A stretch of 64,000 bases of DNA from the NCBI GenBank assembly GCA_949316495.1, contig OX439003.1, positions 49,425,725 to 49,489,724 of the forward strand, in the 5' to 3' direction. The DNA comes from Amphiduros pacificus (taxonomy: Eukaryota > Annelida > Polychaeta > Phyllodocida > Hesionidae). The notes under the pieces were generated by a model, which was not told the DNA's origin, searched no databases, and was given only the letters and a program-made list of their open reading frames with translations. Of the stretch, positions 1-10,232 are shown one piece after another (the first letter of the stretch is position 1; each line of letters begins with the position of its first letter). The position numbers were made by a program, and so were the translations under genes.

Positions 1-960
1 GATTACAGATGTACTGATCTGTCACGTTTGTTTGGGATGAAAGATGCTTTCACAATTTTGGGTTTGTATTATACGCTATCAAAGATTACTTCTGAACATG
101 CAATATGTTTTGAGGATAATCATCTTTTTAAATAGGTCCTCACTTTTGTAGGTATTGCAAATGAGGATGAGCCAGACCTATCAGAGGGAACACTTAGATT
201 GTGGATGAAATGCTATCTTTAGGCAACTTATGAAATAAAGGGCAAAGACAAATCCCTGATTACCAAGAATGACATTGATGAACTCTACACAGAACATTAT
301 ATATATGGAATTGTAAGCATCAGATATGCTTTATGGTGGGAGTTTATTAATATATTTTAGCCTAAATAGAATTCATATCACAAAATTAATAGTTTTCCAT
401 GAATATTAGCACAGGACCAAAACTATTAAAGCATAGCTGAGGACATAACTATTTTGAAATAAGATTTGTATTATTATTCAGGAAGATCTATTTTGTCTGG
501 AGATATTTGTGTAGGATTTGAACATTGAGTGATGCCCAAATATGATCAGTATGATTATATTATTCCGTTTCATTACATTGGAATACATAGATTTTTTTAT
601 ACATTTTAAGCATACTTTTTTTTTATTCAGGTGGACAAACTATTCATGTCTGTGTTCTTAATGACCCAAATCCCCTCTGGCTCTATCAACTTGAACATTC
701 TAAGGTTTGAAATATTAGTATACCTTAAATCTAACATTCATAAAATTATAATTTGAAAATGTGATAACTTAATGATTACATTAATTTAACTGTTCTGTAC
801 AACAATGTTACGTATGTGTTATTGGGCTTTTATTTTCAAGAATAAATGTTGTTTTGTTGGGTATTTATGACTTTGCATTCTAAGCTAAATCAGATGGCTC
901 CTGTCAAAGGGATGACTACAGAATGTTTATTTGTTTAATATATGTTGTGTGTGTGTGTGG
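1..960. other. Non-coding with degenerate exon-like stretches
   Basis: No intact gene is seen. Positions 1-135 are open for 44 codons in frame 1 and end at a stop. Positions 151-320 read as two open blocks separated by one in-frame stop and follow a weak acceptor-like TTTTGTAG. A third acceptor-like TTATTCAG at about 624-631 precedes a short open stretch ending near 704. These could be remnants of an old multi-exon gene, but no family is recognised. Confidence 0.25.
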
Positions 961-973
961 AGTATTGGGTCAT

Positions 974-1067
974 GTTCAATGTTAGCTCAGTCATATGATG
1001 AAATACATTTGTAGCAGATGCTGTCTCATTGAATTAATAAGTCACAAGCATTTCACATGACAACCAT
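974..1067 (-). repeat. Old SINE fragment (same family as 30139-30456 and 41272-41599)
   Basis: The core of the SINE family is recognisable here in diverged form: the CTTGTAGCAGATR..GCTGYCTCA..GAATT block followed by the CACATGACAACC block. The tRNA-like head and the far tail are not recognisable. The divergence is much greater than in the two fuller copies, so this is an old insertion. Orientation is inferred from the tRNA-like heads of the fuller copies, which lie on the minus strand. Confidence 0.6.
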
Positions 1068-1104
1068 ACTGTGAAATCTACTGTGAATGTAATTTTCATT
1101 TTAG

Positions 1105-1745
1105 GTTAACTGAACCAATGATGAAGTATTAAAATGATGAGAAAGGGAATCTTGGCAGTTTAAAGCTGAAACTTGATGCCTACAGACAAACGTCAAAGTC
1201 AACGGCCTAAACAATATTTTACCAAGCAATCCAAAAATTGGAGAATGAGAGATGTAATCAAAGACAGACATATAGAAGCTGTCCTCAACAGTGTAACCAG
1301 GCAATAAAAATGGCTTTAAAAATCATGGTAATGGGTTGAAAGATATCTTAAGCACATAATCCTACAAATATCATTGAATTTCAAATAGACATTAATTGAT
1401 AGAATCATAAATATTTCCACAGGATTTAATATGAACAATTGTTTTAAACACTAAGTGTTAATCATATTTGAGATATGAAAATATCATAATAAAAAGGTCA
1501 GTTTCAATTTTTGTTAAATATTTTCTCCCCAGTTTTGTCTGGGCCACAGGCCAATCAGTATCTGAGCTACAGATGAAGTATTACAATGAGGAAAAACAGA
1601 ATCTTGGCAAAGGAGAAAACTGATGTCAAAAACCTGAAGAAGATTATACCTTGAACAAGTAATATGACATTTGAGATTTAATCAAAGGGAGACTAATAGA
1701 TGCTGCTATCATCCATGTAACCATGCATTACGAGCCCATTAACAA
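1105..1745 (+). repeat. Two diverged tandem copies of an exon-like segment
   Basis: The segment around 1117-1310 is repeated at about 1566-1740. Both contain ATGAAGTATTA followed by an A-rich stretch and AATCTTGGCA, then a GAGAT.TAATCAAAG block and a GTGTAACCA.GCA-like end. Downstream flanks also match (AAAGGTCAGTTTCA near 1495 and AAAGGCCAGTTTCA near 1865). Each copy follows an acceptor-like pyrimidine-AG. In one frame they read as a Lys/Glu-rich coiled-coil-like peptide with in-frame stops, so they look like dead duplicated exons. Confidence 0.35.
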
Positions 1746-1749
1746 ACAC

Positions 1750-2925
1750 TAGAGTGTTTTCAGAGATACTTCAGATATGCTTTAAAACAGGACTCGTATA
1801 TCATTGGAAATGTGAATCTTTGTGGACAATGTTAAGCAATGAAATTATAATTATGATATAAAGAAAGGCCAGTTTCATTTCGTTTTGTTAAATATTATTT
1901 CCTTAAGGTGTGCATTCGCACGTTTTGTGTTCATTTGTGATTGTGATAGTCAAGCTGTGAAAGCACTAAAACATTGTGGCTGTAAGTTCACTGAAATATC
2001 ATTAAAAATCTCTATAGGACATAAGACGTTCATAATATTATTAATATAAACCCAAAGCCTGTATTTTCTGTGAACGTATCTAAATAAAACGAATAATGTA
2101 TAGCTGTACACCTTCATATATTAATGCTTTTGGGAATAACCAGCAACAGATTTAATAAGATATCATTAGTCCGCTATATTGACACCTAATTTGGCCATTG
2201 CATATCAGTTAATGTTTCTGCGTTTACATTTGATTTGCATTTTTAAGCTGGGTAACTTGTAGATTCCTCATCAATACATTTATAACTTTTACAAAAATAC
2301 ATCGATCATTTCTCTTTACTTGAAAATTGAAGTCTAAAGAAAACACATTTAGAAAAATTAAATCATGACGTGTACTCCCCTTAAGAGAAATCAAGCACTT
2401 TCTCAACCAACATTCGGCCATCTTGATTTCTGTTATGAGTGAACTCATTGAGTACATATTAACACACTAACTCCCTATGAAATTAACATCCTACCGAACT
2501 ACTTTCCATATGACTTCTCCAGAAAAATGTGCACCACTCCAGTAACTGATTTTCTTTGGCTAATTTCAATTCTCTGTTCTATGTGTTCGAGTTAAATATA
2601 TAAAATGTGTATGGACATTATATGACACACCTCATATTCAATCTAAATTATTACATGCTAACCTTATATACCTACCTACAGAGAATCAACTAGAAAATGG
2701 TTAGATTTAAATGAGATATGAGTCATAGATATCTGTTTCTTTTTATCGATTTGCATTACTATTGATATCATCTTAGACAAACATATTTTTGGAAAATTTT
2801 ACTCTATAAATTTAGTTTAGGCTGTTGTGTGAAATAAAGGAATATCCCTTTATAAAAATAACTTGATCAAGTGATAAAGATGTTGACTATTTGTGTGATT
2901 TACCAGTGAGAAGGTCAAATCATAC
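1750..2925. other. AT-rich non-coding stretch
   Basis: Nothing recognisable is seen apart from the downstream flank of the duplicated exon-like segment. Open frames here are short and lack codon bias or splice context. Confidence 0.5.
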
Positions 2926-2934
2926 TAATCAACA

Positions 2935-3002
2935 TGGCTCAGTGGGTAAGACATCTGTCTCACATGCTAAAGGTCTGGGGTTCGATTCCCACCGGGAACA
3001 AT
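2935..3002 (+). repeat. tRNA-like SINE head, copy 1
   Basis: ATGGCTCAGTGGGTAAGA resembles an internal Pol III A box and GGTTCGATTCC matches the B box. The acceptor-stem ends do not pair convincingly and the AT-rich monomer follows directly, so it is read as a SINE head and not a working tRNA gene. Confidence 0.55.
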
Positions 3003-3205
3003 ATATTTTTTTTTTATTCATGCTGAAACTGAAATCTTCATTTTGAAGTTTTATTTTTCGCAACATGCACATCAGAACATATAGAATTGAAACATTTTTT
3101 ATTTTGATAGAAATTATAAAAAATAATGACGATACAATAAACAAAGGTGAAATCTTCATGTTGGGGTCTTTTTAGAGCAGAATGAAAGTCAGAACACATA
3201 AAATG

Positions 3206-3370
3206 TGTTTTTCTTTTGTTTTTTCTTTTGTTTTTTCTTTTGTTTTTTCTTTTGTTTTTTCTTTTGTTTTTTCTTTTGTTTTTTCTTTTGTTTTTTCTTT
3301 TGTTTTTTCTTTTGTTTTTTCTTTTGTTTTTTCTTTTGTTTTTTCTTTTGTTTTTTCTTTTGTTTTTTTT
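3206..3370 (+). repeat. 12-bp polypyrimidine minisatellite, unit TTTTCTTTTGTT
   Basis: About 13 nearly perfect copies of a T-rich 12-mer lie inside one monomer of the surrounding repeat. It is open in several frames on both strands (Lys-rich or Phe-rich peptides) purely because the unit length is a multiple of three. It is not a gene. Confidence 0.9.
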
Positions 3371-3492
3371 GGCAAATGGAGAAAATACAAAAAAATAAAA
3401 TAAAAATGTCTTTATAAGCAAAGAAATGGAACAATTTCAATTTTCATACAATGCTGTGACTCCAAGTTTTCTACAGTACTGACAAAGGGTGA

Positions 3493-3560
3493 TACATGGC
3501 TCAGTGGTTAAGATGTCTGTCTTCTATGCTAAAGGTCCAGGGTTCGAATCCTGGTTGGGA
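3493..3560 (+). repeat. tRNA-like SINE head, copy 2
   Basis: ATGGCTCAGTGGTTAAGA (A-box like) and GGTTCGAATCC (B box) in the same layout as copy 1, again followed by TATTATTTTCATGCTGAA and the monomer body. Confidence 0.55.
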
Positions 3561-3934
3561 AAAGTATTATTTTCATGCTGAAGATGAAATCTTAATATCT
3601 GTTTGAATGATATGTACTTCAGAAAACATAAATTGATTTGTCTATTGCAAATGCAGAAGAATATAAAATTATAGAAATGATTTGATACCCCCCCCCCCAA
3701 AAAAAAAATGAAATCTTTATATTGGAGTTCTTATTGAGCAATTTGCATATCAGAAGAATATAATTTTTATTATTTTATTTTGCAAACATAGAGAATATTT
3801 GAGCAATATGCATGTCAGAACATATAGAATTGAATATGTTTTTTGCCAACATAGAAAATATAAAAAATAGTAGTTATATGCAGAAAACAAATATGAAATC
3901 TTCATATTCCAATTTTTTTTCAGTTTAGAAAAAA

Positions 3935-5075
3935 ATTAATTATAACATGGATCCAATTTCAAGAATTTATCATAGACTTTAAACTTCGAGTAAGTTGATC
4001 AAGAGGCCAACCTTGAGCATCTCTGAATGAATCCAGTGTGATGCAATAGTTCCCAATGTTTCAGCATTATTATGTGTCTCACAGGTCTGATGATATGCTT
4101 TGACCTTTTCTCATGGCAGGATTGCTCACTCAACATTTCGCCTGGATCCACATTTAAAAATAAACATGGACTGTACCTATCTAAGGTGTTGTTACAATTC
4201 ATCAACACTTAAAACATACCTGCAAACAATGCTCATTCTTAAATACATTCAATCAGATTGGTATATTATATATTCCAAAACAATTTTCAAGATCTTCAAA
4301 ATGTGTAGTTGTCAATATTTGACAATATCAGTCACTGACAGGATGGAAATCAACAGGTCACATGTCACCTGTATGTGCATTTCTCTGTTGTCCAGTGAGA
4401 TTAGCCAACAATGCATGTACTCATATGTGCAAAGATCACCTCTTGGAAATGGTGTCGATACCTCTAAAATAGTTCTCTAGTTTCACAGTTGTTTAAACAC
4501 TACTGACAATATAGAATTAGAATTTCTGTATTTGAAATAAATTCAAATATTGCAATCATTATTTTAATTGTCAAATAAAACCACAATTTGAATAAGAAAC
4601 ATGTGTAGTAATAATGCTCAGATGTGTGTACAGTGATTTGCCCACTATTTTTGACATGTGAAAGTGACTACACACCCCACTAATCTGAGTACTAATCTTA
4701 GTAAGCAAGTGTTCCCAGCAGGACGCCAGCTCATATTTTTAATCTCTAACTACGGTACCCTTACCTGAGACTTTCCTCTTTTTGTCAGGTATGTTGGCTT
4801 AAGGGAAAAACACATAATGATATTAATATACTAAAGGAAACTACCATATCAGAAACATTGCTCCAATTAGAAGATGTCTGGAAGGTGTCTGAAAACCTCA
4901 CCCATTCCTTTCCCACCTTAACCCTAGAGTATGGCAATGGGCCTTTGGCAAGTCTAAAATGGTTAGACATAATCTGCAATACTTACGGAACTCTACAGCG
5001 AGGCTAGTTGGACGAACTCGTAAATATTATCATATTTATGAAAAGCTGAGTTCAAAATACTACTCAGTACTTGGA
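3935..5075. other. Non-coding stretch
   Basis: No gene, RNA or transposon was recognised. Short open frames near 4100-4480 lack splice context and codon bias. Confidence 0.45.
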
Positions 5076-5082
5076 AGGCGTT

Positions 5083-5100
5083 ATTATTATTATTATTATT

Positions 5101-5150
<50 letters not shown>

Positions 5151-5156
5151 TATTAA
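5083..5156 (+). repeat. (TTA)n(TCA)n trinucleotide microsatellite
   Basis: About 8 TTA units pass into about 18 TCA units and end in TTATTAAT. The open frames through it (poly-Tyr/His on plus, poly-Met/Ile on minus) are simple-repeat artefacts. Confidence 0.95.
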
Positions 5157-5509
5157 TATTACAAGTGAACTGACAATAATATGAAATGAAACTTCACAGT
5201 GAAATAGTGACCACATATTGACAAAGTGAAATGAGGACCATATATTGACAAAGAAGCACATTTGACAGTTTGTCAGGGTAAAAGGGTAAATACAAATGAC
5301 CACAGTTTCAATAATTGGATCAATAATTGGAGTAGAAAGATGATTTAACCTGGGGTGAAGCAAGGAAGCACAGTTGCGAGAGGCTATGAGATGCACAAAT
5401 TCTTTCAATTGAATATTATACATACAAAGACGAAACTTAATCATTGGAGTAGAAAGATGTTTTTTCTTGCTCTAAGCTTAAACTGTGTTGACGTTGCTAG
5501 CAAGATAGA

Positions 5510-5610
5510 CATAACGACGTCAAATAGGAAAGTGTCAGAATGACGGCAGACAGGAAAGTGTTGTCATAGTGACGCCAGACTTGGAAGTGTCAACATAATG
5601 ACGTCATGAT
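5510..5610 (+). repeat. Degenerate ~30-bp repeat with CRE-like TGACG motifs
   Basis: Three or four imperfect units combine TGACG(T/G)CA with a (G)GAAAGTGTCA-like block. The last contains a perfect TGACGTCA palindrome at 5599-5606, the consensus site for CREB/ATF factors. Function is not implied by sequence alone. Confidence 0.45.
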
Positions 5611-5862
5611 AACAACATAAATTATGTTAATATGATCATGTAGAATACTGCTATTACCTTTGATAAAACTCCTGCCTCTGTTCTGCTTTAGATACTAGTT
5701 TTTGGCCATTTTGACGAATAATGAAAGGAATGTATGCTATGTCCCTTCAACCTTCTTAATATTTCATCTTTTTCTTTCCAATGAGCCCAAGATTAAATCG
5801 ATTGATGCAGCAGATGCTGTGTTTGAATTAGTTAATGACTTATAATTCCTGTTCATATAATT

Positions 5863-5863
5863 G

Positions 5864-5910
<47 letters not shown>

Positions 5911-5935
5911 TATTATTATTATTATTATTATTATG
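5863..5935. repeat. (ATA)n(TTA)n microsatellite with dyad symmetry
   Basis: A run of ATA units changes midway into TTA units, so the two halves are reverse complements and could fold into a hairpin. Confidence 0.9.
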
Positions 5936-6497
5936 AATAAGTTACATCAGAAAATGATATAATGCATCAATGATATCCAGTGATTTATGGTAAATACAAC
6001 TATTTCAAGTGGTCACTTATCATAGCAGATACAACCTCTGTATGAAGATTACATCAAACCTGGAATGGTACCTTATTCCGCGAGAACATGTCCAAAACTT
6101 TAATATAGGACCTTATAGTTGTAAGAAAAATAATATAGCGGTGAATCCTGAAAGGGGTTCATGGTAGGCCCATCTGGCTGACTATGCCACATGCATATGG
6201 ATATAGCACAGTGGAAGAGAAAAAACAGTGACATACTTCTATAATCTGAAGTGCTGGTTTATATACTCATCTAAACATGTTATATGAACTTATTATCTCA
6301 ATCTGATAATGAACATGTTTATGGTACTTGGGAAAGCGGTATCTGCTTGATTTTCATTGTGAACCTGTTAACCACTCAGAATTTGGACGAGAAAAGGTGA
6401 GAATCAATTACTAATTAGCAAATCAACATTAATTATATGATGTGAGGGTAACAGAAATATATTATTAACAATATTTTCAAACCTATTTTCCAGGTTT
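5936..6497 (+). other. Upstream region of the GDPD gene, with a possible 5' exon
   Basis: GAGAAAAG|GTGAGA at about 6389-6402 is a good 5' splice site, and TATTTTCCAG just before the first in-frame ATG at 6498 is a good acceptor. They suggest a 5' exon ending near 6397 and an intron of about 100 bp. No TATA box was identified with confidence. Confidence 0.4.
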
Positions 6498-7727
6498 ATG
6501 AATGTTAACTATCAAATCGCTAAGTTAGACCAGTGGCAAAGGAATAACGAAAATCTTGACAACATGAAATGTTTACAAAACAGCATTAACTGTTTTCACA
6601 TGGTGTTGATCACTATGAGCGCTGTCGGGAATGCTATAATACCATATGACTATGGCAGAGAGCTCCCCCAGTTTGACCATGGAGTAAACTTACCAACAAC
6701 ATATCCACTAGTCATTGCCCACAGGGGGAGCTCCGGGCGTTTTCCGGAACACACTGTAGAGGGCTACACTGCTGCTGTGGAAGAGGGGGCTGACGTCATA
6801 GAGTGTGATGTCACAATCACACGTGACCTTCAACTCATTTGCATGCATGAACCTTGGCTAAGTACAACCACTGATATAATCGATCACTACCCAGACAGAA
6901 ATAACACATACGATATCCTGGGAGAAGGCGTTGTTTCTGATTACTTTGCCAATGATTTTACTCTTGAAGAGCTGCAAATTGTGAGAAGAAAGCAGAGGTA
7001 CGATTTCCGAGATGGGCGTTATGATGGAAAATTTAAGATTCCAACCGTCGCTGATTATGTACAGGTTGCTCAGGCAGCTAACCGTCCCGTCGGAATTTAT
7101 CCGGAAACAAAACACCCAGAATTCATCAACAGCTTAAAAATCATGACTGACGCTAATGTGACATTTGAAGAACTCCTTGTGGCGGAAGTGGAAAAATTTG
7201 GCTATCGGAACCAAGAAGACGCGTGTTTCTTGCAGTCTTTTGACGAAAGGAGTTTACGAAGAATGAGTGAGATCACGGAATTGCCCTTGGTGATGCTATT
7301 AAGGGGTTCAGACTTGCCACCGGACGATGACAAACTTAACAACTTATCACAGTTCTGCTATGGGATTGGACCTTCCAAATCCCTCATCGTTGAAACAATC
7401 GATGACTCCATAACAAAAGTGACTGATTTAATCAGAAGGGCCCACGTTGTTGGTTTGAGTGTACATGCCTACACGTTCAGAAACGAAGACGAATACCTCG
7501 CTTGGGAATATGGCCAGGATGCCATTCAGGAATACAACCAGTTCATGAGCCTCCTCTTGGATGGGTATTTTACAGATTTTCCCCAAACTTTATACACTCA
7601 CCTGAACACAACTTATCAACTCAGTGAATGTTTTCAGAATAACAGTGGAAGATCTGCAACTCGCTTTGGAAAAAAAATTATCACAGTATTTATGTTGTTT
7701 GTAGCTATAATTGTACTTAAAGAATAA
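6498..7727 (+). CDS. Glycerophosphodiester phosphodiesterase (GDPD family)
   Basis: A 409-residue intact frame. GDPD enzymes hydrolyse glycerophosphodiesters such as glycerophosphocholine to glycerol-3-phosphate and an alcohol. The catalytic signature is clear: IAHRG at residues 73-77, PEHT at 83-86, IECDV at 101-105 and MHEPW at 116-120. This gives the expected His/Arg (75-76), Glu/Asp (102, 104) and second His (117). YPETKHP at 201-207 supplies the downstream acidic residue typical of the TIM-barrel fold. The length and PEHTVEGY wording fit the GlpQ-like periplasmic/secreted branch better than short GDE proteins. Met23 begins a plausible signal peptide (hydrophobic to about residue 45), so translation may start there at 6564, or an upstream exon may add sequence. 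The C-terminal 18 residues are hydrophobic, which suggests a membrane or GPI anchor. The coding region is one exon, with a likely 5' UTR intron. Confidence 0.88.
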   Translation: MNVNYQIAKLDQWQRNNENLDNMKCLQNSINCFHMVLITMSAVGNAIIPYDYGRELPQFDHGVNLPTTYPLVIAHRGSSGRFPEHTVEGYTAAVEEGADVIECDVTITRDLQLICMHEPWLSTTTDIIDHYPDRNNTYDILGEGVVSDYFANDFTLEELQIVRRKQRYDFRDGRYDGKFKIPTVADYVQVAQAANRPVGIYPETKHPEFINSLKIMTDANVTFEELLVAEVEKFGYRNQEDACFLQSFDERSLRRMSEITELPLVMLLRGSDLPPDDDKLNNLSQFCYGIGPSKSLIVETIDDSITKVTDLIRRAHVVGLSVHAYTFRNEDEYLAWEYGQDAIQEYNQFMSLLLDGYFTDFPQTLYTHLNTTYQLSECFQNNSGRSATRFGKKIITVFMLFVAIIVLKE

Positions 7728-7762
7728 CTGAAATGCTGCACTTTTATACATTTATGAATGTA

Positions 7763-7768
7763 AATAAA
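7763..7768 (+). terminator. Poly(A) signal of the GDPD gene
   Basis: AATAAA about 36 bases after the stop codon, followed by an A/T-rich stretch. Confidence 0.6.
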
Positions 7769-7974
7769 ATAAAAAAATCTGGAAATGTAATATAATGTAA
7801 TTTGTATTCAATTATTTTCAAAGTTTTATAATGTTGTTTACGTCATATTTATCATTGTTCTGAAGTCGGTATCAATGATATATATTGTGAAAACCTTAAA
7901 TTTTGTGTATCTGTTCAAATCCAAAAATAGGTATCCGCACTGGCGGTAGCGCACATCAGATGCATTAAAAGTTG

Positions 7975-9025
7975 TATGTTTAACCTTAGAGTAATATACC
8001 TAGAGGTGACAAGAGATGCATCAAAGGTCCAAGCTTGGTTGCCGCCACAGCAGGGTGGTTTCACACCCTCATCCACTTGGCAGCCAGCCAGCTCACAATC
8101 AACCCCTTGTTCCTTACCCTCTCTGACCATCTTTCCTGTCAGCATGCAGATTAACTTTCCAACCTTCCCATACACATATATATTAAATGTGTATGAATAT
8201 TAGACCCCAAAAATGATTTTTTTAAACTGTGTTGTAGACTTTACTATACTGATCAAATATTCTCATGTACAGAAACTAGTTTCATTGATTTTCCACTCTA
8301 TAAGTAGAAGAAACTTGTAGTCAAATTGAAATTTAGTCATATTGACTATTATTTTATTTCTTTATGTTGATTTTTTGGAGATATATCTACCATATAAAAC
8401 ATTTGGTCGTTTCAAATGAGTACAGTGCAAATGATCATAGTTATATGTTACCTGAGAATAGTAATTCATAAAATCAATGCTTTATGAAGTTAAATCTGCA
8501 TGAAATCACTGGACTTTGGAGTACAATTTTATATTGGTGTCATAAGGTGTCACAATATATATTAACACCATTATTATCTATGACATATTAACTTTCATTG
8601 ACAGAAATTTCATGATTGCATTATTTTGCAAAATGTGCTAAATTGTGAATTTAAAAAGGGCTTCTCAAGACAATTTGTAGATTTGTGGATATTTGAATTG
8701 TTATAAAAACACTTCTGTTTGGTGCATGGAAATGAATCAAGTACCAGAATGATTAGCACACAGTGCAATTCCTGATTAAAATATAGCGCATAATGTGAAA
8801 TACAAACTTGAGGAATTTATATGCTTAGCTGCACCCCATAATTTATCTAGGTCAAGAGTTTGGGAAGGAGTGATAATCTCAGGCGGCAACCAAGCTTGGA
8901 CACAAAGTTATCTCTGATCAGGTGTCATCCCTGTGATGTGGTCAGCGGCTCTCTCTGTTCTCTGTGGGGTATTTTTCCAACCTCCCCAACTTGTCACCTC
9001 TAGGTATATTACTCTAAGGTTTAAC
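7975..9025. mobile_element. Non-autonomous inverted-repeat DNA element (MITE-like), ~1.05 kb
   Basis: TTTAACCTTAGAGTAATATA at 7979-7998, continuing into CCTAGAGGTGACAAG, is matched in reverse complement by CTTGTCACCTCTAGG and TATATTACTCTAAGGTTTAA at about 8991-9025. A second shared block (CCAAGCTTGGTTGCCGCC near 8031 and its complement near 8881) extends the arms imperfectly. No transposase frame lies between. No target-site duplication could be fixed. A partial inverted copy of the right half lies at 9878-10232. Confidence 0.6.
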
Positions 9026-9357
9026 AGTGTCAAGATGATTTAAGGAAGTGAAATAAAGTGACGTTATCACAAACTTTAAGGGTTCAAATTAGTGTTAATA
9101 AACTTCAATATTACACAATTGAAAAATGCTTCATTTATACATTCATACATTTAAATATATTTGTGACTTAGTGAGTTTATGCAAAACTTGCACATGGACC
9201 ACTGATCAGGAGTGAAATAACTTGATCAAATAAAACCTTGCACTAGCAATGGAATGACGTATGGATCAGGTGTAACCGAGATGCATTAGCATGTTCTGCG
9301 ACTCCATATAGTCACACTTGCCTACGCTTATTGGTTATAATTATAGTTTGACCCTGC

Positions 9358-9412
9358 GTGACCTGAATGGGTCAAAAGACTGATCTTTTTGGTCGGCCTT
9401 TGCGAAGGCCGG
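9358..9412. other. GC-rich hairpin beside an everted hormone-receptor-like site
   Basis: GGTCGGCCTT TGCG AAGGCCGGCC at about 9389-9412 forms a near-perfect GC stem. Just upstream, TGACCTGAATGGGTCA is two nuclear-receptor half-sites in everted orientation. It lies in AT-rich non-coding DNA. It was compared with U-snRNA features from memory and does not fit U1, U2, U4, U5, U7 or U12. Confidence 0.3.
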
Positions 9413-9877
9413 CCACTTGGGGTGAGATTGGTTCTCAACTTGGCTCTGTCAGACGGTCTCATTTGCTTAAGTCTCATTCACTTCCCAGTGTAATAATTGT
9501 CTCGGACCTCCACACTCTCTGGTCTGGAATCATGTAATATGCTCCCCCCACACAGCATGCACAAACTTATGATGTAAGGAGCTCACTCGCTTGATTGTCA
9601 CCATGATAATCATCAGGATACTGTAATTTTATGACATTAGCTTTGAAATAATACACCTCCATTTTTTTAAAGCAATTTAAGTTATACTTTTTGTGGAACA
9701 TTCTTCCTTCTGACACGTAGCATAGAAATCTTGTGATCATCTGACCTAGAGAGGGACACTCTGACACTTGATACCATCCACTCACTCTCTATGCCACGGT
9801 GTCCATGCAGTGGACTAAAGCTCTCTTGAACCATTCAGTATCATCATGGACTAAATGGTATCATGCATCACATCTTA

Positions 9878-10232
9878 AAATACACCAAGAGGTGACAAGT
9901 TGTAAAAAGTACCCCACAGAGACCAGAGAGAGGTGATGACCACATCACAGGAATGATTTGAGAGAACTTTGTGTCCAAGCTTGATTGCCACCTTTGATCG
10001 GATTACCCCTGCCTCCCAAACTCTGACCTAGAAAAAGTTATGGGGTGCAGCTAAACATGTTAAGTCCTCAAGATGGCATTTTACACTCATTGTTGTATTT
10101 CAGTGGGGAAGTATATCGTGTGCTGATCACTCTGGTAACTGATTCATTTCCATTCACCACACAGAAGTGATTTTATTCAGAACAATTCAAATGTCAACAA
10201 TTCAATCAATTGTCTTGAGAACCCTATTTAAA
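9878..10232 (-). mobile_element. Diverged inverted partial copy of the 7975-9025 element
   Basis: From AAGAGGTGACAAG onward this stretch matches the reverse complement of about 8650-9013: ACCCCACAGAGA, GACCACATCACAGG, AACTTTGTGTCCAAGCTTG, TATGGGGTGCAGCTAA and CTTGAGAA(G)CCC blocks all occur in the same order. Similarity is lost after about 10232. It is more diverged than the two arms of the first copy are from each other. Confidence 0.55.

Larger units (their letters stand above)
2928..3930 (+). repeat. tRNA-like heads joined to a ~120-bp monomer, arrayed
   Basis: Two tRNA-like heads (about 2935-3002 and 3493-3560) are each followed by copies of an AT-rich monomer. The monomer begins with TGAAATCTTCAT, continues with an (A/G)CATGTCAGAACATATAGAATTG-like block and ends with a GCAAACATAGAAAATATAAAA-like block. 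Monomer copies start near 3029, 3148, 3587, 3709, 3800 (partial) and 3894. A related minus-strand copy lies at 37255-37410. This looks like a tRNA-derived SINE or satellite family in which the body has become tandem. Confidence 0.5.

Noticed and set aside
2935-3002. A functional tRNA gene
   Set aside because: A- and B-box motifs are present, but the acceptor stem does not pair and the head is joined to a dispersed repeat body. The same holds for 3493-3560 and 54411-54486.
9384-9470. A spliceosomal snRNA such as U2 or U5
   Set aside because: A short GGCCTTTTGG-like resemblance and a T-rich Sm-like stretch occur, but the hallmark sequences and stem order of known U-snRNAs are missing.
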